This document shows, piece by piece, positions 1 through 6,788 of a stretch of 12,757 bases of DNA (position 1 is its first letter; every line of letters starts with the position of its first letter). The notes beneath the pieces were generated by a model. That model was not told where the DNA came from. It made no database searches and saw only the letters and a program-made list of their open reading frames with translations. This stretch comes from Calditrichaceae bacterium (GTDB lineage Bacteria; Calditrichota; Calditrichia; Calditrichales; Calditrichaceae): assembly GCA_024763405.1 (NCBI GenBank), contig JANTFQ010000034.1, positions 1-12,757 on the forward strand. The letters are read 5' to 3'. Both the position numbers and the translations under genes were made by a program.

Positions 1-564
1 TAATATTTTTCTTAAAAACTTTTTTCGATGAATCGGACACGGTCCCAGTTCCCGGATTTTATCCCGGTGCATTTGAGTACCGTAGCCCTTGTGCTGCTCA
101 AAACCGTAACCGGGAAACTGTTCGGCATAGCGTACCATTAGGGCATCACGGTATACTTTGGCCAGGATCGACGCCCCGGCAATCACCGCGGATTTGGAAT
201 CGCCTTTTACAACCGCCTCACCTCTCAGCGGCTGTTCCCGGAAAACGAAGCTGGGAAAATCGCGCCCGTCCACCAGTACATATCCGGGTTTTACCGCCAG
301 CGCCTCCACGGCGCGTTTCATCGCCAGAAAAGCAGCCTGCAAAATATTCAGACGTTCAATTTCGGCTTCATCCGCCAGGCCAATTCCAAAACTAACCGCC
401 TGCTCACGGATTTCTTTATCCAGTTGCCTGCGTTTTTTTTCGGATAGTTTTTTAGAATCGTTAATGCCGTCGATTTGCAATTCCACAGGCAAAACCAAAG
501 CTGCCGCCACTACCGGACCTGCCAGCGGCCCACGTCCGGCTTCATCGATTCCACAAAGAATCAT
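1..564 (-). CDS. rnhB: Ribonuclease HII (3' end beyond window)
   Basis: RNase HII cleaves the RNA strand of RNA-DNA hybrids and nicks 5' of single ribonucleotides in DNA, acting in the cytoplasm during replication and repair. Numbering from the ATG at 562-564, 188 residues are visible with no stop before the left edge. The family signature GIDEAGRGPLAGPV is at residues 5-18. The four acidic metal ligands are all present: D7 and E8 in that signature, D99 in LVDGRDF and D122 in KGDSKS. The block AGASILAKVYRD (129-140) and the C-terminal HKGYGTQ and IHRKKF blocks complete the fold. The start is uncertain: the reading frame stays open back to a TAA at 631-633, and the extra residues (YLFDSKYRISED) resemble the N-terminal lead-in of many RNase HII proteins. 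No ATG or GTG lies in that extension. A GGAG at 609-612 precedes it. The neighbour is divergent. Identity is near certain; the 5' boundary is not. Confidence 0.95.
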   Translation of the reverse strand, partial: MILCGIDEAGRGPLAGPVVAAALVLPVELQIDGINDSKKLSEKKRRQLDKEIREQAVSFGIGLADEAEIERLNILQAAFLAMKRAVEALAVKPGYVLVDGRDFPSFVFREQPLRGEAVVKGDSKSAVIAGASILAKVYRDALMVRYAEQFPGYGFEQHKGYGTQMHRDKIRELGPCPIHRKKFLRKIL

Positions 565-781
565 ATCTTCAGAAATGCGGTATTTTGAATCAAAGAGGTA
601 GATAGCAGCTCCGTTTTTCGTTGACAGAATTTAACCGGAGCAGGTTTGGAATACAAATTAAGAATATCTATAAAGCACCGAGCGTATTTATTGATTAATA
701 AGATGGCATTGTTAAAATAAAAGATTTAACATTTTTCTATCCGCTAAAAATTTAGTAAAATACGGATAACAGTACTTTTGT

Positions 782-809
782 TTGACGGGATTGTGTTCAT
801 AAAAAGAAT
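782..809 (+). promoter_or_regulatory. Candidate promoter for the membrane protein gene
   Basis: TTGACG (782-787) matches five of six bases of the -35 consensus. It is followed after 16 nt by AAGAAT (804-809), four of six at -10. Transcription would start about 100 nt before the ATG at 919, so the leader would include the 815-868 inverted repeat. A competing candidate is TTGATT-N16-TAAAAT at 691-718. Confidence 0.22.
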
Positions 810-814
810 TCAGA

Positions 815-868
815 AACACAGATATTTGAATTTATCAGACCCAACGATTTTTCGGTTTTTTCTGTGTT
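815..868. repeat. Inverted repeat with CACAGA/TCTGTG arms
   Basis: AACACAGA (815-822) is the exact reverse complement of TCTGTGTT (861-868), an 8-bp stem with a 38-nt loop. The loop contains a small CGA-TTTT-TCG hairpin (845-854). Read on the minus strand, 843-878 gives CACAGATTAACACAGA followed by an A-rich tract. From memory this kind of text recurs between genes in many environmental FCB-type genomes, so it may be a dispersed repeat; copy number cannot be seen here. Confidence 0.4.
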
Positions 869-918
869 AATCTGTGGTATGAATGCGCACAAATAACAAA
901 ATATAAATTGGAGCCGTT

Positions 919-1566
919 ATGCGTTTAAAACAATCCGCACTATGGGCAGCCGCCGGAACCATTTATTTGTTTCTCAGCCGGGCCGCCGGCAGTATCCGGC
1001 CGCAGATGTTTTATAACCTCTCTGCCGCCCGAATCAATGTGCTGCTCTCCCTTTTAGCAGCGGGTACCCTGGTTCTATTCTTTCTCTCATTCTACCGCCA
1101 GTTCACGCTCACCGGAAAAAAAGGAGAAGAAATAAAAAACGAACGCCTGGGAAGAGCCACTCTTTTCGCCATCACCGGAAGTGTTTTTTTAGCGCTATTT
1201 ATTGCCCAGGGGATTTTCCGGGTATTCGGAATGGAAAATTTTATTCCTGCTGAAACACAAACAACGGTATCCGTTTTTCTTTTATTAGCCATAGCCATCT
1301 GCTGGGTATATTTTTATGCGGTTTTTTATGAAGAAGCCAGTAAAAAAGTATCCGGACGCTTAGCATCCGCCACGAAACTGGCCGTCTGGGGTTCATCCAT
1401 AGGATTGCTTCTACGGATTTATTTAATGCTGCGTTTATACTATCCCAGTCAATTCCGATGGAACGGCGCCATTAGCAGCGGGCCCTTAATCCTTTTAATT
1501 CCAATGATGCTCTTCGTGTTTTTTTCAGCCGTTTATTTCTTTTGGGTCTTTTACCAGGAGCACTAA
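919..1566 (+). CDS. Six-helix integral membrane protein, unknown function
   Basis: I do not recognise this 215-residue protein. It is almost entirely hydrophobic, with likely membrane segments at about residues 7-20 (weakest), 38-59, 80-102, 114-136, 151-173 and 187-211. Short basic or polar connectors separate them, such as TGKKGEEIKNERLGR at 65-79. There is no signal peptide cleavage motif, no soluble domain and no conserved charged motif inside the helices that would suggest a transporter or enzyme. The start is well supported: TGGAG at 909-913 lies 5 nt before the ATG. The gene stands alone, divergent from rnhB and convergent with the DUF4249 lipoprotein gene, and a branched inverted repeat begins directly after its stop codon. 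The inner-membrane location is inferred from composition only. That it is a real gene is well supported by the ribosome binding site and the coherent helix pattern. Confidence 0.85.
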   Translation: MRLKQSALWAAAGTIYLFLSRAAGSIRPQMFYNLSAARINVLLSLLAAGTLVLFFLSFYRQFTLTGKKGEEIKNERLGRATLFAITGSVFLALFIAQGIFRVFGMENFIPAETQTTVSVFLLLAIAICWVYFYAVFYEEASKKVSGRLASATKLAVWGSSIGLLLRIYLMLRLYYPSQFRWNGAISSGPLILLIPMMLFVFFSAVYFFWVFYQEH

Positions 1567-1644
1567 TTTTGGAGCGCTTTCTTTGAAGGAAGTCGACTGT
1601 GTCGATTTATATCTATCCATTGACACAGTCAATGCACTCCAAAA
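1567..1644. repeat. Branched inverted repeat between convergent genes
   Basis: The element starts at the base after a stop codon. The outer stem pairs TTTTGGAG (1567-1574) with CTCCAAAA (1637-1644), then continues after one mismatch with GC/GC (1576-1577 with 1634-1635). Inside are two arms: TTTC/GGAA (1578-1581 with 1588-1591, one G-T pair, 6-nt loop) and GACTGTGTC/GACACAGTC (1595-1603 with 1622-1630, 18-nt loop). Together they would fold as a three-way junction in either strand's RNA. It could terminate or protect the 3' ends of both convergent transcripts, or be a REP/MITE-like mobile repeat. No T-run follows the stem on the plus strand. Confidence 0.6.
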
Positions 1645-1660
1645 AAGCATACCACCTCCA

Positions 1661-2581
1661 TTAAGGGCGCAAAACATTCAGATACACCGTATCCGTGACC
1701 GCCGATCCGAAAACGCCGATTCCGTCTCCCTCGATATCAAAAATCGGTTCGTGCAGATTGCCGTCCATTCCCATCACATTATTAGAAGTGTTGTAATAAT
1801 GATAGTAGTTTTGATCCCCTGCGTACAGCACCAAACGATAGGGGCCGTAAAACCAGATGCGGAACCAGTTTACTTCAATAAAACTGTAGCTGTTGTTTTC
1901 ATTATCCGGCCGTTTCCATTTGCCACTGTACTGCAGGTCTTCTATTTTCCGGCCTCTATCCAGCATTTTCTCTAACTTCTGTCCCATTGGGTTTTCATAG
2001 ATAAACGTAGAGAATCCCGCATCGAGAGCACTGATGGAAAGCAGGTAAAACGCGCTATTCCCGGATTGCTCATAGACAATGAGCGGAGATATTAAATTCC
2101 CTTCCCCGCTGGTTTGGCGGTATGTTAAATCACCAAACACCGAAGCCAGACGGTCGATCTTCAGTCCTTCGTCCGGCACCGTGGTTACCGAAGCAGCTTG
2201 TAACGGCCGGCCATCCAGCGTCGCCGAAACATCCAAACGGTAGGTTTTACCATATTTAATATTCAAATCCGTCCCGCTGTATTCAAACCAGGCTGAATCG
2301 GGATTGTAGCTCAGGGTGAATGCTGTATCCGCCGCGACGTCGGTTATCCTGACCTGCGCATCGTTTAAGGGGATTTCGTTTTTATCAATGGACTGCCCGA
2401 GAGGAAAATTACGGTCAATTTTAATTTTAGAAACAGGGTTACCGGGAATCAAAAATCCGTTGATCACAATCTTCGGTTCATAGGTGCTTTCATCCACGGA
2501 AATCGTAGGCGTCCCGCAGGAAGAAAAAAGTAACAAAAAACCAAGAACGCCGCTTATCCTCTTTATCTTTGGTTTTATCAT
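1661..2581 (-). CDS. DUF4249-type outer-membrane lipoprotein
   Basis: This 306-residue lipoprotein probably sits on the outer membrane and works with the TonB-dependent receptor encoded just upstream. The N-terminus has basic residues, a hydrophobic stretch (11-19) and the lipobox-like FSSC with the lipidated cysteine at residue 22; F at -3 is slightly atypical. The mature protein opens with YEPKIVINGFLIPG (33-46) and DAQVRITD (74-81), the pattern I associate with the DUF4249 family. A beta-rich body with many aromatic residues follows (YYHYYN near 258-263). The length is a little under that usual for the family. AAAGG lies 8 nt before the ATG. In Bacteroidota, DUF4249 genes are commonly found beside receptors of exactly this type, so partnership is a strong inference, but the ligand is unknown. 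The gene ends in a convergent junction with a large inverted repeat. Confidence 0.82.
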   Translation of the reverse strand: MIKPKIKRISGVLGFLLLFSSCGTPTISVDESTYEPKIVINGFLIPGNPVSKIKIDRNFPLGQSIDKNEIPLNDAQVRITDVAADTAFTLSYNPDSAWFEYSGTDLNIKYGKTYRLDVSATLDGRPLQAASVTTVPDEGLKIDRLASVFGDLTYRQTSGEGNLISPLIVYEQSGNSAFYLLSISALDAGFSTFIYENPMGQKLEKMLDRGRKIEDLQYSGKWKRPDNENNSYSFIEVNWFRIWFYGPYRLVLYAGDQNYYHYYNTSNNVMGMDGNLHEPIFDIEGDGIGVFGSAVTDTVYLNVLRP

Positions 2582-2649
2582 ATTTTTAGCCTTTATTGAT
2601 TTTTATAATATCACACTTCAACATACTCTCAACCACCTTAAAGAATAGA

Positions 2650-2725
2650 ACCCTGAGCGAAGTCGAAGGGTGGGAATTGGGCTTCGACCCCGATATATCG
2701 GAATTTCATACACCCAACAATTCCC
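2650..2725. repeat. REP-like cluster of palindromes between receptor and lipoprotein genes
   Basis: The 152-nt spacer between the two co-directional genes is densely palindromic. ACCCT (2650-2654) pairs with AGGGT (2667-2671) around CCTGAGCGAAGTCGAAGG. GTCGAAG (2662-2668) pairs with CTTCGAC (2682-2688). CCGATATATCGG (2690-2701) is a perfect 12-bp palindrome. GGGAATTG (2672-2679) pairs with CAATTCCC (2718-2725). From memory, CCTGAGCGAAGTCGAAGG is a widespread dispersed motif in environmental bacterial genomes. In the transcript, the ACCCT/AGGGT hairpin is followed by a pyrimidine-rich TTCTATTCTTT, so partial termination between the genes is possible. Confidence 0.55.
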
Positions 2726-2733
2726 GTGGGTTG

Positions 2734-5058
2734 TTAGAACTCAAACCGTATTCCAATCGTGGGCAGAATGGGAAACATATTAATTGTTTCTACCTTCTGC
2801 GTAATTTGATTTTCTGTTTCCTCACTGTCGTATTGAATAAACCAGACGTTTGCCCGGTTACCGATATTAAAAACCTGCAGGTAGGGCGCCATCGACCAGT
2901 GTTTATAACGGCGTTTCCAGGTCAGGCTCAAATCCATCCGGATATAATCGGGCAGCCGGTAGCGGTTTATGGCCGTGGGATAGAGCAGCAGGTGTTCGTA
3001 ATCCTGATCGGGGATGCCGGCGCCGTAATAAGTGGAGCTGGGCAGAGTAATGGGCTGACCGGAAGTGTAGATAAAATTCATCCCCAGTTTCCAGTTGCTC
3101 TTTGCCGTCGAAGGCGTTTTTCCCTGCCATTCCCGAATGGCATTGTTTATATCCACATTGATAACGGCATTCACCACATGCGTGCGATCGTGCCGAGGCG
3201 CGTAGGGATTTTCCTGGTTGATCCCTTCGGTCGTATATTCGGTGCGCGCCAGTGTATAAGCCAGCCAGCCATTTACAGAGCCGTAGCGTTTACGCAGCAG
3301 CAATTCGATACCGGTCGAATAGCCGTCCCCCCGGTTAAACAAGCCCTTTGTTTCGGTAAAAACCGGGCGGCCGGTCTCATCGTATCCTGAAGGTTTAAAA
3401 TCAAGAAAATAGTTTTTTAAGGAATACAGGTTTTGATAGGTTTTATAATAGGTTTCCAGTTCGAAAGAAAGATTCTGCGCTACTTCGTACTGAAAGCCCA
3501 GTATATAATGCACCGCTTTGGAGCGGTCGTGGTATTTATCCGAAGTCGTCCAGATATCCGCGATAAATGGGCGCGGTATTTTTTGCAGGTATTGGTAAAA
3601 AATGCCGGTTGAAGCCTTTAAATTGATATTTTCCGTCAGACGGTATTTAGCGGAGAAACGAGGCGCCCAGTCCTGAAAGGTTTTATCCGATACAAAGGCA
3701 TTGTAACGCAGGCCCGGTTCAATCATCCAGTCGCCCGTTGGCTTCCAGCTAAAAGCCAGATAGCCGGTAAAATACTGGCGTTTACGGTTCACATCCACTA
3801 CGCCGCCTGGATTATCCTGCTGCAGACTGGTTTTGAGGTTTTTCTGCTCAAAGCCGAATTTCGCGTCTACCGATTTGGACAGGGCATATTCGAGCTGTCC
3901 TTTAAAACTTAAGTCGGATAAATCATTGGTTTCGCTGTGGTCCACCTCCGTCACAGAAAATTTGGAATCGAACTGACTGGAAGTGACCCAAAAATTAGAA
4001 AATAGATTCGGTGCAAAAATATGGGTCCAGCGCAGGCTGGCGGTCGTGTTTCCCCAGTCATAATGGATAGATGGCGCACCCTCGGCTCCGGAAGCGAAGG
4101 TGTAATCCAGAAAATCATCCCCTTTAAAAAAACTAAGTGAAAGCTTATTATCGGCATTGATATCAAAAAATGCTTTGATGTGGCCATCGTAAAAATAGTA
4201 ATTAGGAATATCGTCGTAAAACAATTTAGCCGTTTCGCCGATATAGGTACGCCGGTACGAAGCGGAAACGGAACCAAAATGGCCGATAGGCATCTGTACC
4301 GTGGTTTTAGCCGAAAGCATACTGACTTCCGCCGTACCTTCAAAGGATTTCCGGTTGCCGTCGAGGTTGGTTACGTCCAGCACCGAAGAGAGGCGTCCGC
4401 CGTATTCTGCCGGGAACCCGCCTTTGGAAATTTTTATATCCTTCACCGCATCCGTATTAAAAGTGGAAAAAAGACCGAAGGCGTGTTCCGGATTATAAAC
4501 GTCCGCACCGTCAATTAAATATAAATTTTGATCAGAAGTCCCACCGCGCACATATATTTTAGAAGAAAAATCGGAGATGGGCAGAATGCCGGGCAGACTC
4601 TGCAGCATACGCAGTAAATCGGTTTCGGCGACAGAAGGCATTGTTTTAATTTCTGATGGTGAAATATCGATGCGCGAAATAGCCTTACGAAACAGCTTAA
4701 CCGCCGTACGCACAGAGTCTGCAGAAACGACTACGGCCTCGGTCTCCATCAAAGCGGGTTTTAGCTGAATCATTAGTTTTAGATTTTGGTTATCTCTCAA
4801 TTCAATTTCTTTCACATAGTCCCGGTAGCCTACATAATTGCAGTGCAGCAGATATTTCCCCGCCGGCAGATCCGAAACCACATAGTATCCGGCGTTATTG
4901 GTAACGGCCCCAAATGGCACTTTCTCAAAATAGATGTTGGCACCCGTCAGGGATTCACCATCGGAATCATCAAATACAAATCCGCTGACGGAAGCGGCTT
5001 GCGTGGACATAAACGATAGTAAAAGGGAAAAAAGCAAACAGGAAAATAGTTGTTTCAA
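2734..5058 (-). CDS. TonB-dependent receptor with carboxypeptidase-D-like N-terminal domain
   Basis: This is an outer-membrane active-transport barrel energised by TonB. I place the start at the TTG at 5056-5058, giving 774 residues, because AAGGAG lies 6 nt upstream and the protein then opens directly with a signal peptide (KQLFSCLLFSLLLSFMSTQA, cleavage near residue 21-22). A longer frame back to a TTG at 5112 lacks a good ribosome binding site. The domains are: a carboxypeptidase-regulatory-like beta domain at about 23-105 (SGFVFDD, TNNAGYYVVSDLPAGKY); a TonB-box-like TEAVVV at 106-111; a plug at about 132-232 with VRGGTSDQNLYLIDG and GGFPAEYGGRLSS; and a barrel to the end, closing in the terminal IRFEF with the C-terminal Phe expected of barrel proteins. 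The downstream DUF4249 lipoprotein is its probable partner. This receptor type is not SusC-like in size (SusC is about 1000 residues). Substrate is unknown. Confidence 0.93.
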   Translation of the reverse strand: MKQLFSCLLFSLLLSFMSTQAASVSGFVFDDSDGESLTGANIYFEKVPFGAVTNNAGYYVVSDLPAGKYLLHCNYVGYRDYVKEIELRDNQNLKLMIQLKPALMETEAVVVSADSVRTAVKLFRKAISRIDISPSEIKTMPSVAETDLLRMLQSLPGILPISDFSSKIYVRGGTSDQNLYLIDGADVYNPEHAFGLFSTFNTDAVKDIKISKGGFPAEYGGRLSSVLDVTNLDGNRKSFEGTAEVSMLSAKTTVQMPIGHFGSVSASYRRTYIGETAKLFYDDIPNYYFYDGHIKAFFDINADNKLSLSFFKGDDFLDYTFASGAEGAPSIHYDWGNTTASLRWTHIFAPNLFSNFWVTSSQFDSKFSVTEVDHSETNDLSDLSFKGQLEYALSKSVDAKFGFEQKNLKTSLQQDNPGGVVDVNRKRQYFTGYLAFSWKPTGDWMIEPGLRYNAFVSDKTFQDWAPRFSAKYRLTENINLKASTGIFYQYLQKIPRPFIADIWTTSDKYHDRSKAVHYILGFQYEVAQNLSFELETYYKTYQNLYSLKNYFLDFKPSGYDETGRPVFTETKGLFNRGDGYSTGIELLLRKRYGSVNGWLAYTLARTEYTTEGINQENPYAPRHDRTHVVNAVINVDINNAIREWQGKTPSTAKSNWKLGMNFIYTSGQPITLPSSTYYGAGIPDQDYEHLLLYPTAINRYRLPDYIRMDLSLTWKRRYKHWSMAPYLQVFNIGNRANVWFIQYDSEETENQITQKVETINMFPILPTIGIRFEF

Positions 5059-5064
5059 TCGGAA

Positions 5065-5070
5065 CTCCTT
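5065..5070 (-). promoter_or_regulatory. Ribosome binding site fixing the receptor's TTG start
   Basis: On the minus strand this reads AAGGAG, complementary to the 16S rRNA 3' end, 6 nt before the TTG at 5056-5058. It decides the start of the TonB-dependent receptor: the next candidate, a TTG at 5110-5112, would place 18 non-signal residues before the hydrophobic segment and has no comparable site. Confidence 0.75.
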
Positions 5071-5136
5071 ATTAGTGCGGCATAATTTACCATTGGACGT
5101 TATAAATTTCAAAATGTTCCGGTGGCTATCCTTATA

Positions 5137-5166
5137 ATCTTATTTCTGGTATTTGCTCCATTTCAA
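5137..5166 (-). promoter_or_regulatory. Candidate promoter for receptor-lipoprotein operon
   Basis: On the minus strand TTGAAA (5161-5166) is followed after 18 nt by TAAGAT (5137-5142), with an overlapping alternative -10 TATAAG at 5131-5136. Either would give a leader of about 60-75 nt before the TTG start. The location between the repeat-rich gap and the receptor gene is sensible, but this is pattern matching only. Confidence 0.28.
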
Positions 5167-5283
5167 TTTGACTCGTTCCTATCTCTTACGACAAATGAAA
5201 ACTTTATGAAATTTTAATTACGCCCATTTATCCTTAACCTATTCTGAGCGATTGTCCGTTATCAAGAAGAACAACCCCACTGG

Positions 5284-5351
5284 ATTCCCTTCCCTTAAAC
5301 GGGCTTTCGCAGGCTCAACTTTCGCTTGTCCGCCCGCCGTCTGGTGGGAAT
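5284..5351. repeat. REP-like element with ATTCCC/GGGAAT ends
   Basis: ATTCCC (5284-5289) and GGGAAT (5346-5351) form the ends, and an inner stem pairs CGGGC (5300-5304) with GCCCG (5332-5336). The heptamer CTTTCGC occurs twice inside (5304-5310, 5319-5325). The ends GGATTCCC and GGGAATGAC match the layout of short dispersed repeats with GTCATTCCC...GGGAATCC ends that are common in many bacterial genomes; this is recollection, not a search. It is GC-richer than the flanking AT-rich DNA. Confidence 0.5.
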
Positions 5352-5392
5352 GACCATCTCCCGTTTTAGACTACTTGGGCTTTGGGTATTTT

Positions 5393-5460
5393 CCAATGGA
5401 CATTGGATATTCTCTGTTGATTTTTGATTATTCATTGGTACATTCCGGGCAATATCCAAT
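5393..5460. repeat. Nested inverted repeats on ATTGG motif
   Basis: CCAATG (5393-5398) and CATTGG (5401-5406) form a tight palindrome around GA. Overlapping it, ATTGGATATT (5402-5411) is the exact reverse complement of AATATCCAAT (5451-5460), a 10-bp stem with a 39-nt loop. The two foldings share bases and exclude each other. No coding potential is seen across it. Confidence 0.5.
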
Positions 5461-5594
5461 TTCCAACTGAGAACTTTCAATTACCAAGCACCCCATATAT
5501 TTTCAGGATAAGCTTTATTGATTCCGACTACATCGGTTTAGAAAATTAACGATAGCAGATTAACGATCTCAGATTTAATGAAGTGGCAAACCAA

Positions 5595-6788
5595 TTAACG
5601 CAGCCATTTTTCGGGATTGTAGGTGCGCTGTTTTCCATAAATTCCAAACTGCAGTTTTGCCCCGGCCAGTGAACCGGAATCCCCCACCGCCGCGATAACC
5701 TGACCGGTTTTAATACCGGTGTCTTTCTGGACATATATTTCATCCAAATGCGAATAGACGCTGTAATAACCTTTGCCGTGATCCACAATTATCGTGTTGC
5801 CATAGCCCGGCAGATAAGTAATCACCCGCACGACGCCCTTAAAAACACAGTGAACCGGCGTTCCCAGTTTGCTTTTAATCTCGATATCGGTATTCTTTGT
5901 ATAGGTTTTTGAACCCTTGTCCTTATGTTTGCCATAGCGGGTTACAACCTTTCCTTTTACCGGCCAGGGCAGCCTGCCTTTTGCCTTGGCAAAATCGTCA
6001 AACTTAAAATCAATCACCCGCGGTTCTTCGCTGGGCTTATTGTTTTTTGAAAGCTGTGCCTGACGCTGCCGCTCGAGTTCGATGATCATCTGAATTAAAT
6101 TTTCTTTTTCTTCCTGCTTCAAGGAAAGCTGTCTGGAATAGGTGCTTTCATTCCAGCGCATTTTTTTCAGCAGTGAGGCTTTTTCTTTTTTTCGGGAAAC
6201 ATAAACATCTTCCTGCTCCTTTTTAGCCGCTAAATTGCGCCGTTTTAATTGCAGACTTTGGTTCAAACTCTGTTGAAGAGATTCTATCTCTTTTTTTCGT
6301 TTCAGAATGGAACGAATCGAGCGCTCATCGTGCTCGGCAATCGTCTGTAAATAACGGTAACGGATAAAAGCCTGATTCACCGAAGCCGACGACAGCAGCA
6401 ATTCGAGGCTGCGAATTTTCCCATATTTATAGGCATAAACCGTGCGTTTGGCATAGAGATTTTTCAGCAGTTCATAACGTTCCCGCGTCTCTTTTAATCG
6501 TACGTTTGTACGGTTTATTTTTTTACGCAGGATTCGGTTTTCCTGTTCTAACAATCCTTTTGCCCGGGCAATAAGCGCCGCTTCTTTATCGATCAGGTTC
6601 AGTTGCTCCAGGATGGAGGTTTCATTTTTTTTAACACGGTTGAGCTTGCTCTTAATACGCGTAATATCTTCTTTTAAGGAATTGAGCTGCGAACGGTTGC
6701 GGGATAACTGACGATCGAAATTCGTCTGCCCCAACAGAAGGAGGGGTAGGAAAAGAAACAATAGAATTTTAATCATTTTAGAATACAT
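5595..6788 (-). CDS. EnvC-like murein hydrolase activator (degenerate M23/LytM domain)
   Basis: This is a periplasmic protein that probably activates cell-wall amidases during division rather than cutting peptidoglycan itself. It has a signal peptide (IKILLFLFLPLLLLG, about residues 6-20) and long coiled coil from about 24 to 115 and 150 to 250, rich in Lys, Glu, Leu and Arg. A proline-containing linker and a C-terminal LytM/M23 fold at about 273-397 follow (LPWPVKGKVVTRYG, GTPVHCVFKGVV, GYGNTIIVDHGKG). Active M23 enzymes carry HxxxD and HxH. Here the first His is T297, D301 is kept, H347 is kept, and the final HLH is K378-L379-Q380. This is the same loss seen in E. coli EnvC, which works as an activator of amidases AmiA/AmiB. 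The start at 6788 overlaps the upstream gene by 11 nt; an in-frame ATG at 6776 is an alternative. Neither has a strong ribosome binding site, which suggests translational coupling. Confidence 0.88.
   Translation of the reverse strand: MYSKMIKILLFLFLPLLLLGQTNFDRQLSRNRSQLNSLKEDITRIKSKLNRVKKNETSILEQLNLIDKEAALIARAKGLLEQENRILRKKINRTNVRLKETRERYELLKNLYAKRTVYAYKYGKIRSLELLLSSASVNQAFIRYRYLQTIAEHDERSIRSILKRKKEIESLQQSLNQSLQLKRRNLAAKKEQEDVYVSRKKEKASLLKKMRWNESTYSRQLSLKQEEKENLIQMIIELERQRQAQLSKNNKPSEEPRVIDFKFDDFAKAKGRLPWPVKGKVVTRYGKHKDKGSKTYTKNTDIEIKSKLGTPVHCVFKGVVRVITYLPGYGNTIIVDHGKGYYSVYSHLDEIYVQKDTGIKTGQVIAAVGDSGSLAGAKLQFGIYGKQRTYNPEKWLR

Larger units (their letters stand above)
565..918. other. Divergent intergenic region, rnhB / membrane protein
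   Basis: This roughly 350-nt AT-rich gap separates two divergent genes and must hold promoters for both, unless rnhB starts further upstream near 603-630. Two plus-strand sigma70-like candidates are visible: TTGATT-N16-TAAAAT at 691-718 and TTGACG-N16-AAGAAT at 782-809. Neither is strong enough to be called alone. The right half holds the inverted repeat at 815-868, listed separately. I see no further gene here. Confidence 0.5.
5071..5594. other. Repeat-rich gap upstream of the receptor gene
   Basis: About 520 nt without a credible gene lie between the EnvC-like gene and the receptor gene, both on the minus strand. From right to left it holds: a 14-nt-period direct repeat of ATTAACGAT (5545-5553 and 5559-5567); an inverted-repeat cluster (5393-5460); a REP-like ATTCCC/GGGAAT element (5284-5351); and a candidate promoter (5137-5166). 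The gap length and the promoter suggest the receptor operon is transcribed separately from the PorV-EnvC pair. Confidence 0.6.

Noticed and set aside
158..601. Plus-strand open frame opposite rnhB
   Set aside because: It is antisense to the complete RNase HII signature on the minus strand; the Ser/Thr/Ala-rich translation is typical of shadow frames.
2596..3390. Plus-strand open frame of 264 codons opposite the TonB receptor C-terminus
   Set aside because: It starts in the repeat-rich spacer and runs antisense to barrel strands; the composition is that of a shadow frame.
5295..5480. Small minus-strand frame of 61 codons in the gap before the receptor gene
   Set aside because: It lies across the REP-like element and the ATTGG inverted repeats, has no ribosome binding site, and its sequence is explained by the repeats.
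5545..5567. Two copies of ATTAACGAT as a possible CRISPR or iteron array
   Set aside because: Only two 9-bp copies with a 5-bp gap are present; there is no third repeat, spacer regularity or replication gene nearby.
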